Assembly (NCBI GenBank): GCA_965199745.1
Contig: CBDATB010000009.1
Location: 1-33,300 of the forward strand
From: CBDATB01 sp965199745
GTDB lineage: Bacteria > Bacteroidota > Bacteroidia > Cytophagales > Flammeovirgaceae
Direction: 5' to 3'
DNA length: 33,300 nucleotides
Below, in pieces: positions 24,662 to 32,546 of the stretch (its first letter is position 1; every line of letters starts with the position of its first letter). The notes below the pieces were generated by a model. The model was not told where the DNA came from. It saw only the letters and a program-made list of their open reading frames with translations, and did not search any database. Position numbers and translations under genes: made by a program.

Positions 24662-25627
24662 ATGATAGTAGTAACCGGTGCTGCAGGTTTTATTGGAAGT
24701 TGTATGATTGGGAAGTTGAATCAAGAAAATTTTAATTATATTGTCGCAGTGGATGATTTCTCGAACGCAGCAAAAAATAAAAACCTGAGCAATAAGAAAA
24801 TCAAGAAAAAAGTACACAGGAATGATTTTTTTAGCTGGTTAGAATTAAACCAACAAGAAGTAGAGTTTATCATACATTTGGGTGCACGTACCAACACAGC
24901 AGAATTTGATTTAGCCGTGCTAAGAAACTTAAATTTTGAATATAGCCGGCAAATATGGCAAGCCTGTTGCCACTATTATATTCCTTTAATTTATGCCTCT
25001 TCTGCTGCCACCTATGGTATCGGAAATTTAGGTTATGATGATAATGAGGCAGTAATTCCCAAGCTCCAGCCTTTAAATCCTTACGGGCATTCCAAAAATA
25101 ATTTTGATATTTGGGCTTTGGCGCAAAAAAAAGAACCTTTTTTTTGGGCAGGACTTAAATTCTTCAATGTGTACGGACCAAACGAATATCACAAAGACAG
25201 AATGGCATCAGTTGTTTTTCATGCTTTCAACCAAATTCAAAGAAACAACACTATGCAGCTATTTCGTTCACATCACCCCGATTTTAGCGATGGTGAGCAG
25301 AAAAGAGATTTTATTTATATCAAGGATGTGATGAAAGTAATCATGTTTTTGCTCCATCATCGCAAAAATTCAGGGATTTATAATCTCGGATCAGGAAAAG
25401 CTAGAACCTTTTTAGACCTTGCCCGTATTACTTCCCAATCTATGCAGAAGCAAGAGCAAATTGATTTTATCGACACACCCGAAGACATCAGGGGCAAATA
25501 TCAGTATTTTACAGAAGCTAATATGCAAAAGCTAAAAAATATCGGTTATAACAAACCTTTTCACAGCCTTGAAGATGGCATTGACGATTATGTTAGAAAT
25601 TATTTATCCCCTCATCTATATTTTTAG
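24662..25627 (+). CDS. hldD: ADP-L-glycero-D-manno-heptose-6-epimerase
   Basis: A 321-aa short-chain epimerase of the extended SDR type that epimerises ADP-D,D-heptose to ADP-L,D-heptose for LPS core. The NAD-binding motif is VTGAAGFIGS (4-13). IHLGARTNT (71-79), ASSAATYG (112-119) and YGHSK with Tyr141 and Lys145 form the active site. LKFFNVYGPNEYHKDRMASV, followed after some 40 residues by RDFIYIKDV and YNLGSGKARTFLDL, is specific for HldD. Length is normal. It implies the organism makes heptose-containing LPS or glycans. Other hld genes are not in the window. Confidence 0.92.
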   Translation: MIVVTGAAGFIGSCMIGKLNQENFNYIVAVDDFSNAAKNKNLSNKKIKKKVHRNDFFSWLELNQQEVEFIIHLGARTNTAEFDLAVLRNLNFEYSRQIWQACCHYYIPLIYASSAATYGIGNLGYDDNEAVIPKLQPLNPYGHSKNNFDIWALAQKKEPFFWAGLKFFNVYGPNEYHKDRMASVVFHAFNQIQRNNTMQLFRSHHPDFSDGEQKRDFIYIKDVMKVIMFLLHHRKNSGIYNLGSGKARTFLDLARITSQSMQKQEQIDFIDTPEDIRGKYQYFTEANMQKLKNIGYNKPFHSLEDGIDDYVRNYLSPHLYF

Positions 25628-25644
25628 TTAAAATAAAGCAGCCC

Positions 25645-26589
25645 ATGAAAGATTTAACAGACGTTTTTAAAAAATTAACTGCTTTCCTCAGACAATGTAA
25701 ACAAGTTTCGGAAAACTATATTTTGCCCAGTTTTAGTATAGATCGTATACCTGCTAAAACCTGCGAACAAGTTACTGCACTTCCCATAGCAATACAGGAC
25801 GAGTTTCACCAAGAGTATATCCAAATTATCAAGAGAGCAAAAAATTTGTACGGCATTAGTGTCGGAGCATTTATTATTTTTTTGCTCAATGGTTGGATAC
25901 CAGGTACATTAGGGGTAATCGGCTATTGGTGGTACATCAAAAAATATCAACTCCCAAATTATGCGAATGCAGCACTCCAGCGTGTGATATCGCGCCATAA
26001 CTTAACAGAAAGTAGTAAAAAAACGACTTTCAAACCATTCAGTCCACCTCACACAGAGGCTTTTCGTGGTATTACTAGCGCACGCAAACTAAATATAGCT
26101 TACGACCCTTCTAATCTGACCTTAGCTAACCTCAGCACAGGCTTCCTACTCGACTACAATACCAAAACCTGGCAAGTGGCAGCACATTATCAATATGACT
26201 GGAATAATGGCACCACGGAATTGGCCTCAAGGCTAGTCAGTAATATAGACACCCGTTTTCTGTTTATGAAAGAAGAAGGTATGCAAGTCATTTATGTTGG
26301 GCAACCACTGAATATTTACGCTATTGCAAAGGATTTTGATAGCCAAAATAACTTACATAATATTTTGAAATTTAAAAAAAAAGACTATTTCAGAGAAAAC
26401 CACCTACAAGGTTATCGCTTTGATACGAGCAAGAAAAATGCCCAGGGTTTGTGTACCGAATCATGGGAATACTACGATGCAAAAAGAAAAAATATTATTA
26501 GGATAGAAAAACCTTATCAGTCGGGTCTAAAGACTTATTTCTGCCAGCTAACCTCGGAGTTTGCATTTTCTGATATCTTGCCTAAGTAG
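25645..26589 (+). CDS. DUF4178-containing membrane-anchored protein
   Basis: A 314-aa protein with one strongly hydrophobic stretch (about 70-97, LYGISVGAFIIFLLNGWIPG) flanked by soluble parts. The C-terminal part from about 155 matches DUF4178: GFLLDYNTKTWQVAAHYQYD, then SRLVSN, FLFMKEEGMQVIYVG, and later GLCTESWEYYDAKRKNIIR. The family is of unknown function and in other Bacteroidota sits near envelope and stress genes. It starts 17 bases after hldD. The domain call is moderate; no catalytic residues can be named. Confidence 0.6.
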   Translation: MKDLTDVFKKLTAFLRQCKQVSENYILPSFSIDRIPAKTCEQVTALPIAIQDEFHQEYIQIIKRAKNLYGISVGAFIIFLLNGWIPGTLGVIGYWWYIKKYQLPNYANAALQRVISRHNLTESSKKTTFKPFSPPHTEAFRGITSARKLNIAYDPSNLTLANLSTGFLLDYNTKTWQVAAHYQYDWNNGTTELASRLVSNIDTRFLFMKEEGMQVIYVGQPLNIYAIAKDFDSQNNLHNILKFKKKDYFRENHLQGYRFDTSKKNAQGLCTESWEYYDAKRKNIIRIEKPYQSGLKTYFCQLTSEFAFSDILPK

Positions 26590-26862
26590 TCTTTACAACT
26601 TAACAGTGTCGGGCAAATCAACTAATCAAATCAGCTCAAATAGTACTGCGTCGGGTAGTCAGATTATGGGTCTCAGGCTGAACTTTTGCGCCTGATGCTG
26701 CTATTTGATCCCAACCTTTGTAAACAAGCCGACATGATATTTATTTAATGGATTGTGTTGTTATTTAGATTTGTTTTTGTTATACTTACTCATCGCCTCC
26801 TCCCATCACCGAGGCTCTTTATTACCATTCATCGCTTTTTTAACCCCCTAATTATTTGCACT
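26590..26862. other. Intergenic region before the secreted-protein trio
   Basis: No certain gene. A 6-bp inverted repeat, TCAGGC (26673-26678) and GCCTGA (26690-26695), lies inside two overlapping short open stretches, one reading SDYGSQAELLRLMLLFDPNL, that look protein-like but have no start codon. They could be remnants. No TAnnTTTG element is clear; TAATTATTTG just before ATG 26863 is only a loose match. Confidence 0.35.
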
Positions 26863-27801
26863 ATGAGCAAGAACACACCAAAAGTGCTGATATATTCAGT
26901 GCTGTTTTCGATTTTTCTTTTTGCGAGTTGTCAGGAAGATAACCTCATGAAAGATAGCAAAGATGAACGTTCATCTTTATCTCAGTCGTCATTTGCCTTA
27001 AAAATGGACTATGAGGTAGAAAGTGTTAGCTACCAGCAGGTAGTTGAAAATGCCAATGCCAACGAAAAGCTCCAGTTTATTGACCAAGCTAGAGCATTAC
27101 CCGTAATCACTCGACAAAAGGTATCTGTGGAAGTATTTCACGACGGCAGCAGTACTTGGGAAATTGTACAACAGACCCCCAAAAACCCTGTACCACAGAG
27201 AGGGGCTGAAGTTCCTCCCGACAATTCCGTAAAAACCGTAACAACTAAGGTCATTGACAATATGGGTTATTTTTACGATGCCAAAGGTAAACTCATCAGA
27301 ACACACGAGATACAGATACCTTCTTTCTCTGGATTATTAGAAGCAATCAAAGATACCTGTGGGCGGGTTCGCAAGGCACATGCAACGGTAATGATACAAA
27401 ATCCGCGAGCAGCCTTAAGCAGCTCTTGCACTCGCGAAAGAGCAGCAGAAGCCGGGGCAACCATTACAGAGTTGTCAGAAAACATACTCAGTATCAGACA
27501 AAAAGTTGAGTTTCCTATTGTAGCCGACAATCCCTCAGCCAAAACGACAGGCAAGTCAGATATGTACAGCGTAGACTTGGTAGATACCGAGCGTTCTCTG
27601 CTATTAGGTACTAGGTTATACGACGAAAACGATAAACTCATCATGGTGCAAATGTATAAATATACGGATAGCGAACTACCTGAGCTAGAGGTGATGAGGC
27701 AGGAAGTATACGAGTATTCTGACCTGACGAAAACCGCTCACTTAGTTATTAGTGATTTTCTTTTTGAGAATTTTAATTTTGAAAATAATATAACTGATTA
27801 A
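26863..27801 (+). CDS. Lipoprotein of unknown function
   Basis: From ATG 26863, 312 aa. MSKNTPKVLIYSVLFSIFLF leads to the lipobox ASC with Cys23, followed by acidic QEDN. The in-frame upstream extension from 26755 would put 36 residues before the lipoprotein signal and is rejected. The mature part is rich in Glu/Lys/Thr and predicted beta-rich. I recognise no domain. Cysteines at CGRVRKA and SSSCTRER may form one disulfide. It ends 3 bases before the alpha/beta hydrolase gene, so the three following genes probably form an operon of envelope proteins. Confidence 0.75.
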   Translation: MSKNTPKVLIYSVLFSIFLFASCQEDNLMKDSKDERSSLSQSSFALKMDYEVESVSYQQVVENANANEKLQFIDQARALPVITRQKVSVEVFHDGSSTWEIVQQTPKNPVPQRGAEVPPDNSVKTVTTKVIDNMGYFYDAKGKLIRTHEIQIPSFSGLLEAIKDTCGRVRKAHATVMIQNPRAALSSSCTRERAAEAGATITELSENILSIRQKVEFPIVADNPSAKTTGKSDMYSVDLVDTERSLLLGTRLYDENDKLIMVQMYKYTDSELPELEVMRQEVYEYSDLTKTAHLVISDFLFENFNFENNITD

Positions 27802-27804
27802 ATT

Positions 27805-29163
27805 ATGAAAACAATAATAAAAACAGTCGTAATTCTTGGCTTATGCTCTTTAACTTACCATTGCTATAGCCAAGATAATAGAGATGTGGCTTGGGTACAT
27901 GGCTTAGGCCAGAATGCTTCTTTCTGGAAGACACACAGTGATCTGTTTCAAAGTGAAAGGCAGATAAACTCCACACGTACATCCGCTCCTGGTTTCGCAA
28001 GCCATACAACCAACGCAGGAGTATCGGTGATGGCTCAACAAATTCGCAGTTTAGTAGTTGACAACACTACTAATATTGGTATTGGGCATAGCATGGGAGG
28101 TGTGGCTTTGCGCGAAGTTGTCTTGCTCGATTCGGCTGCCGGTGTGTTAATACCTAACTTTGGTGGTATTATCACGGTAGGCTCGCCCATGAACGGTGCA
28201 AAAATACTCAATGCACTATCAGATGGCAGAGTAACTGCCGCTCTACAACACGGAGCAAGGCAGTTGACTAAAGGACCTTTAGCTCAACTTGGTCTGGCTG
28301 TTTATTTAGTCGGTAGCTTTGTCGTTAATCTGGTGTTGGAAAAAAAACTTCCCAATGCTTTAAATAATGTAATGAGTGGTTTTGGAGCCAGTGGTGTTGA
28401 TTTGCAAGAAGGAAGCAACTATATGGCTGGTACTTCCAACTTTTTCGGCAGTAGTGGCGGAGCTACTAGCCAAAGTATCAATATTCCCAGCATTAGCATT
28501 CACGGCAACGAAAATAGCCCTGTACACTGGTGCTTGCTGTCTGCTTATGAGTCTAACGGAGCCGATGATACCAAGTACGTCAAATGGGCTAACACTGTTG
28601 GTGATGTTTACAACGTAGCCTACACTGCTAATCTAGCTGTTGCTGTTGCCAAAACGGTTCTTGGTTTCTGGAATCCTTTTAGCTGGTCAGAAACTGCTCA
28701 CACATATTTTATTGCTTTTGAGTGGAAATCGGGTCGGGATTATATCCGCTACCACTCCGAAACAGACTGGGACAACCTGATAGGAGCAACCAGAACAGAA
28801 CAAGTACAACAATGCCATATTGCGTATTACAATGTTTTTGTTTGCCCTCCTTCTGCTTATTATTACTGCGACGTTGACCCGCATAGCCAAGATGCTTACT
28901 GCGGACATTGCTGGGAGAAACAACCCAAAGTAGTGTGTAAGTATGTTACCGTCTCAGTTAGGGAGAGCAGTGACGGCTTAATACACAAGAGTTCTCAAAC
29001 AGGAAGTAATTCTGCTTGGAACGGCGCGGTGGTAGAAGCAGTAGGTGTGAACCACGCGGAGATGGGTACGCACAAACAAATTAGAAAAAGTTTCAGGGAA
29101 ATTTTTGATAATCCCAAAAAGTTCAAGGCTGACGATTTTTTTAAACTAAAAAAAAGAAAATAA
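27805..29163 (+). CDS. Secreted lipase-like alpha/beta hydrolase with Cys-rich insert
   Basis: A 452-aa protein with a signal peptide (about 1-22, MKTIIKTVVILGLCSLTYHC). The hydrolase fold shows oxyanion-hole text VHGLGQNASFW (31-41), the nucleophile elbow GIGHSMGGV with Ser96, and a late catalytic His417 in GVNHAEMGTH. The acid is probably Asp in ESSDGLIH. Between these lies an insert with aromatic YYY and six cysteines (QQC, FVC, YYC, AYC, GHC, VVC), probably disulfide-bonded. The core resembles triacylglycerol lipases and PGAP1-like enzymes with ester substrates; the substrate is unknown. It sits 3 bases after a lipoprotein gene and 5 bases before a PQQ-propeller lipoprotein gene. Confidence 0.75.
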   Translation: MKTIIKTVVILGLCSLTYHCYSQDNRDVAWVHGLGQNASFWKTHSDLFQSERQINSTRTSAPGFASHTTNAGVSVMAQQIRSLVVDNTTNIGIGHSMGGVALREVVLLDSAAGVLIPNFGGIITVGSPMNGAKILNALSDGRVTAALQHGARQLTKGPLAQLGLAVYLVGSFVVNLVLEKKLPNALNNVMSGFGASGVDLQEGSNYMAGTSNFFGSSGGATSQSINIPSISIHGNENSPVHWCLLSAYESNGADDTKYVKWANTVGDVYNVAYTANLAVAVAKTVLGFWNPFSWSETAHTYFIAFEWKSGRDYIRYHSETDWDNLIGATRTEQVQQCHIAYYNVFVCPPSAYYYCDVDPHSQDAYCGHCWEKQPKVVCKYVTVSVRESSDGLIHKSSQTGSNSAWNGAVVEAVGVNHAEMGTHKQIRKSFREIFDNPKKFKADDFFKLKKRK

Positions 29164-29168
29164 ATTAT

Positions 29169-30404
29169 ATGAAGGCTATATATTGTATTGTTACAGTAAT
29201 TTTACTGAGTTTAGCTTCATCCTGCAATCAGGATGAACCTACCATCATTGACAGTGAGGGAGTAGTTAGGAGCAAACCCTATATCTGGCGTACGCAACTT
29301 AGTGAGCATGAGTACATTGGTGGATGGATAGATTTACCCGTTATGTATGATGGTGGAATGCTTGCATTTGGCATGAAAGGATCAAGACCAGTTTTGCACT
29401 CCATTGACATAGAGACAGGTGAAAGCAGATGGAAATGGAATGATTTCTTGGAACCTGAGTGGGAAGAGTGGTCTGTTGGATTTCCCTATACTTACGATAA
29501 ATACTTATTTGTTCAAGATGGCAGCAGAGTTTATTGCCTAGATTTAACCACAGGCAAAACCTTTTGGAAAAAAAGATATGATTTCGTTACAGAGTTCCAT
29601 GTGTCTGGCTTGGGAAGTAAGTATTTTAGTATAGGCGTCAGATATACTCCCGAAAAATACTCTGAGGCCGATGTATATATCGGCGACTTATTGCAAGGTA
29701 GCGAGAAAGATTCTATCCTTACACCTAATTACTCTCGTGAGCAAGTATCCGCTGATTATAGTACTTTAGGTAACATATACTCTGTTGTGCCTTATATGAA
29801 TGATGCTTCAGATACTGTGCTGTTAATCAATTATGCAGATTATGATAAGGAAGGTCAGAGCATATTCTATTTAGGCAAATACAATTTAACCAAGAGGCAA
29901 TGGCTTTATGAGAACAAACCTTCTGCAGGCACATCCTATCTTTTTGAAGGCAGGCTATATAGTTTCACTGGTGGTGTAATTATGTGCCACAATATAACTA
30001 CTGGTGATATTATATGGCAAACACCTTTCCCGCATGGCTTTTTCTCACCTTTCATTATTGCAGAAGATAAAGTACTAGCCAACTGCGAAGACACTTACCT
30101 GTATGCCTTAGATATAGCAACGGGCAGGCAGCTATACAAGGTCAAATCATCGGGAACAAGCGGAGCAATGTCTTATTTGAACGGTGTAGTTTATTATGTG
30201 GGTGGGGGTGATGGTTTGCTTCATGCTGTTGAGGTCAGTACAGGCAAACATTTGTGGAAAATAGAATCCCCTGACTTATCTATTCGTTCAGGTGCATGGT
30301 TTAAAACAGAAGGCATTGGCGTGGTAGCAGGCGAAAACGGGGAGAGAGGAAAAGTACTAGTGAGTAGTTTTTTAAGTGCTTTTTGCTATGAGGCTGCAAG
30401 GTAA
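29169..30404 (+). CDS. PQQ-like beta-propeller lipoprotein
   Basis: A 411-aa protein with a lipoprotein signal (MKAIYCIVTVILLSLASSC, lipobox Cys19). The mature part has repeating PQQ-type blades: ETGESRWKW, DLTTGKTFWKK, NITTGDIIWQTPF, DIATGRQLYKV, EVSTGKHLWKI, that is D/I-x-T-G-x4-W/Y. By family knowledge this is an eight-bladed or similar propeller of the BamB/quinoprotein-like type used for protein contacts in the envelope; redox PQQ binding is not shown. No BamA or other assembly genes are near. It is the last gene of the secreted trio and converges on the ribosomal protein genes. Confidence 0.8.
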   Translation: MKAIYCIVTVILLSLASSCNQDEPTIIDSEGVVRSKPYIWRTQLSEHEYIGGWIDLPVMYDGGMLAFGMKGSRPVLHSIDIETGESRWKWNDFLEPEWEEWSVGFPYTYDKYLFVQDGSRVYCLDLTTGKTFWKKRYDFVTEFHVSGLGSKYFSIGVRYTPEKYSEADVYIGDLLQGSEKDSILTPNYSREQVSADYSTLGNIYSVVPYMNDASDTVLLINYADYDKEGQSIFYLGKYNLTKRQWLYENKPSAGTSYLFEGRLYSFTGGVIMCHNITTGDIIWQTPFPHGFFSPFIIAEDKVLANCEDTYLYALDIATGRQLYKVKSSGTSGAMSYLNGVVYYVGGGDGLLHAVEVSTGKHLWKIESPDLSIRSGAWFKTEGIGVVAGENGERGKVLVSSFLSAFCYEAAR

Positions 30405-30420
30405 TATGACTTACTTTCTT

Positions 30421-30597
30421 TCATTTACGTTCTTGACGTAGATGCGGGTTCTTCAATACCTTATCCACCATATCTTCAGGAACAATTTCTTCCTTGAAAG
30501 TATAAGCACCTGTTTTAGGCGAGCGTACTGCCTTGATGACTTTAGCATATTTGACATTTTTTTTTCTTTTTAGCGTTGCTACTACTTTTTTTGCCAT
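30421..30597 (-). CDS. DUF4295 small ribosomal-type protein
   Basis: A 58-aa, very basic protein that begins MAKKVVATLKRKKNVKYAKV and contains KTGAYTFKEEIVPEDMV, the signature of DUF4295. In Bacteroidota it always follows rpmG in the rpmB-rpmG group, as here (2 bases after rpmG). I recall cryo-EM work on a Flavobacterium ribosome naming this chain bL38; treat that name as memory. The stop is at 30421-30423. The ftsY gene, often next in line, is not present; PQQ-propeller genes converge instead. Confidence 0.85.
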   Translation of the reverse strand: MAKKVVATLKRKKNVKYAKVIKAVRSPKTGAYTFKEEIVPEDMVDKVLKNPHLRQERK

Positions 30598-30599
30598 GA

Positions 30600-30782
30600 C
30601 TACTTAATTTCTTTGTGAATAGTATATTTATTTAGAATAGGGTTGTACTTTTTTCTTTCTATTCTGGTAGGTGTATTTTTACGATTTTTGGTAGTAATAT
30701 ATCGAGAGGTACCTTTCATGCCTGAATTCTTATGTTCAGTGCATTCCAAAATTACCTGAACCCTGTTGCCTTTTTTTGCCAT
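30600..30782 (-). CDS. rpmG: Ribosomal protein bL33
   Basis: A 60-aa basic protein, MAKKGNRVQVILECTEHK, with KNRKNTPTRIERKKYNP, typical of bL33 in the large ribosomal subunit. It lies between rpmB and the DUF4295 gene. Conserved zinc-binding cysteines are reduced to the single Cys of ECTEHK, so this is a Zn-independent (C-) form. Length normal. Confidence 0.93.
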   Translation of the reverse strand: MAKKGNRVQVILECTEHKNSGMKGTSRYITTKNRKNTPTRIERKKYNPILNKYTIHKEIK

Positions 30783-30814
30783 AGTGTAACGAGTATTTTA
30801 AAAATAAAAATTGT

Positions 30815-31054
30815 TTAAAACAATAAATTGCCTTTTTTGCGCGCTTTCTGAAGCACTTTATAAATTCCGTGCTTGTTAATAGTACGCAGTGCGGTGGAGG
30901 AAACTTTTAGCGTAATCCACTTACTCTCTTCGGGAATGTAGAATTTCTTTTTATGAATATTAGGATAAAATTTTCTCTTGGTTTTATTATTTGCATGAGA
31001 AACATTATTACCTGAACGCGGACGCTTGCCGGTTATATCACAAACTTTTGACAT
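30815..31054 (-). CDS. rpmB: Ribosomal protein bL28
   Basis: A 79-aa basic protein. CDITGKRPRSGNNVSHANNK is the classic bL28 N-terminus, followed by TKRKFYPNIHKKKF and VSSTALRTINKHGIY. Only one Cys precedes the ITGK motif, so it lacks the full zinc ribbon. It is the first gene of the rpmB-rpmG-DUF4295 group. A weak promoter candidate lies upstream: CACTTTTG on the minus strand at 31085-31078. Confidence 0.95.
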   Translation of the reverse strand: MSKVCDITGKRPRSGNNVSHANNKTKRKFYPNIHKKKFYIPEESKWITLKVSSTALRTINKHGIYKVLQKARKKGNLLF

Positions 31055-31077
31055 TGTCTTTTTTTTTAATACTCTTG

Positions 31078-31085
31078 CAAAAGTG
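31078..31085 (-). promoter_or_regulatory. Weak -7 element upstream of rpmB
   Basis: On the minus strand CACTTTTG matches TAnnTTTG with C in place of T, 23 bases before the rpmB ATG. A T-rich tract lies about 20 bases upstream in place of a clear TTTG. Low-confidence prediction. Confidence 0.35.
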
Positions 31086-31116
31086 CTAAAAAAAACTAAG
31101 AATTAAAAAAAATAAT

Positions 31117-32532
31117 TTAGTGACTCAAAAATTTCTCAGGAAAATTAATCAGGTATAGTTCTTTTTTAGCCCTTGTAAAAGCCGTGTATATCCAGCGCAG
31201 GAACTCTATATTGAGGATTTCTTCTCTTAAATAACCCAAATCGACAAAGACCGCATCCCACTGCCCTCCTTGTGCTTTGTGGCAAGTGAGTGCATGAGCA
31301 AACTTGACTTGCAAAGCATGTAAATAAGGGTCTTGTCTAATCGTATGCAGGTACTCTACAGGGTCGGATATATGGGCATGTTCCATTTCTACTTGTTTGC
31401 GTAGGTGTTGTAGTTCATCTTCACTGAGAGCGGGCGTATGAGCATGCAAGGTCTGTAAATGCACCTTTGCTTCAAAAGGGGGTTGATCCGGGTAATCCAA
31501 TAAGCGAAGTGTCAGGTCGGCAAAGCGCATGTCGTACATTTGTTCATAAGCATTTACGTACATTACTTCAGCAAAATCACCATTAGCGAAAAAACCTGCC
31601 TGTGATTCGGGAGCTAACCAATGGTAGTTATTTTTCACAATTATCAGACAGTCTCCAGTGTCAATTTCCGACTCACTGAAATGGATTTGCTGCCTGATGT
31701 ATTGGTTATACATAGTAGCGGATTTATTACTGCGACAAGCGATAACGGTCTTATTTATCCCAAATTTATCGTACGCATAGCGCAGGCCATCTTCTAGCTT
31801 TGCCGAAGATATTGCATACACATCGCTGTAAATAGCAGTTGTTATTTTTAAGGCAAAAATACCCTCCTCAATTTGCTGGCGGATAAGGGTAGCGTTTGCC
31901 AAAATACCCGACTGGCTAGCCTGACGTGCCACCTCAGTAAGTGTAAAGCTCACGACAGACAATTCATATTGCCGCGATAAGTTATCGATATCTAAGGCTG
32001 GACTAATCAATTGACACACAGGCGGCAGTTGGGCAGTATCTCCAGTGAGTATTAATTTATTAGCTGATTTAGCAAACTGAAAAACGTAGTCGATTAAGTC
32101 TGATAATAGCCCCTTTCCTCCATAACTACTTTGTTCGTTAATCATAGAGGCTTCATCAACAATATATATCGTTTTCTTAGCCTTATTTTGTACTTTGCTA
32201 AAAAACAATTTGCCACTTACTGGGTCTTCTGCCCGTTTATAAATGACTTTATGAATGGTAAAGGCGTTTTTTTTTGAATAAGCAGAAAGCACCTTAGCAG
32301 CTCTACCTGTGGGGGCTAACAAAACGGTTTTACACTCATAAGTACGCAATAAGCCCACGAGTATACTCAGCAAAGAGGTTTTGCCAGTGCCGGCATAGCC
32401 TTTGAGCAAAAAAGTATTTCGGGATGTTGTTTTATCCAGAATAAAAGCGTTGAGCAATTCAAGTGCTTTCTCCTGCCCCGAAGTAGGCTTGAAAGGAAAA
32501 TAACGCAGTAAGGATTCGGAGGGTTCTTTCAT
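31117..32532 (-). CDS. RecD-like superfamily 1 DNA helicase
   Basis: A 471-aa helicase. Walker A is GYAGTGKTS (45-53), motif Ia APTGRAAKV, Walker B VDEASM, motif III ILTGDTAQLPPV, and the C-terminal motifs HALTCHKAQGGQWDAVFVDL and IYTAFTRAKKELYL match the UvrD_C_2/RecD2 family. The first ~20 residues (YFPFKPTSGQEKAL) contain the Q-like motif. By family knowledge it unwinds DNA with 5'-3' polarity using ATP. It lacks the long N-terminal domain of RecD2 and no recB/recC lie near, so it is a short stand-alone helicase common in Bacteroidota. It ends the trpD-proximal minus-strand cluster; 14 bases separate it from trpD. Confidence 0.88.
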   Translation of the reverse strand: MKEPSESLLRYFPFKPTSGQEKALELLNAFILDKTTSRNTFLLKGYAGTGKTSLLSILVGLLRTYECKTVLLAPTGRAAKVLSAYSKKNAFTIHKVIYKRAEDPVSGKLFFSKVQNKAKKTIYIVDEASMINEQSSYGGKGLLSDLIDYVFQFAKSANKLILTGDTAQLPPVCQLISPALDIDNLSRQYELSVVSFTLTEVARQASQSGILANATLIRQQIEEGIFALKITTAIYSDVYAISSAKLEDGLRYAYDKFGINKTVIACRSNKSATMYNQYIRQQIHFSESEIDTGDCLIIVKNNYHWLAPESQAGFFANGDFAEVMYVNAYEQMYDMRFADLTLRLLDYPDQPPFEAKVHLQTLHAHTPALSEDELQHLRKQVEMEHAHISDPVEYLHTIRQDPYLHALQVKFAHALTCHKAQGGQWDAVFVDLGYLREEILNIEFLRWIYTAFTRAKKELYLINFPEKFLSH

Positions 32533-32546
32533 TGAGACAATATTTT

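Noticed and set aside
26755..26862. N-terminal extension of the lipoprotein gene
   Set aside because: The lipoprotein signal starts at 26863; the extension would bury it.
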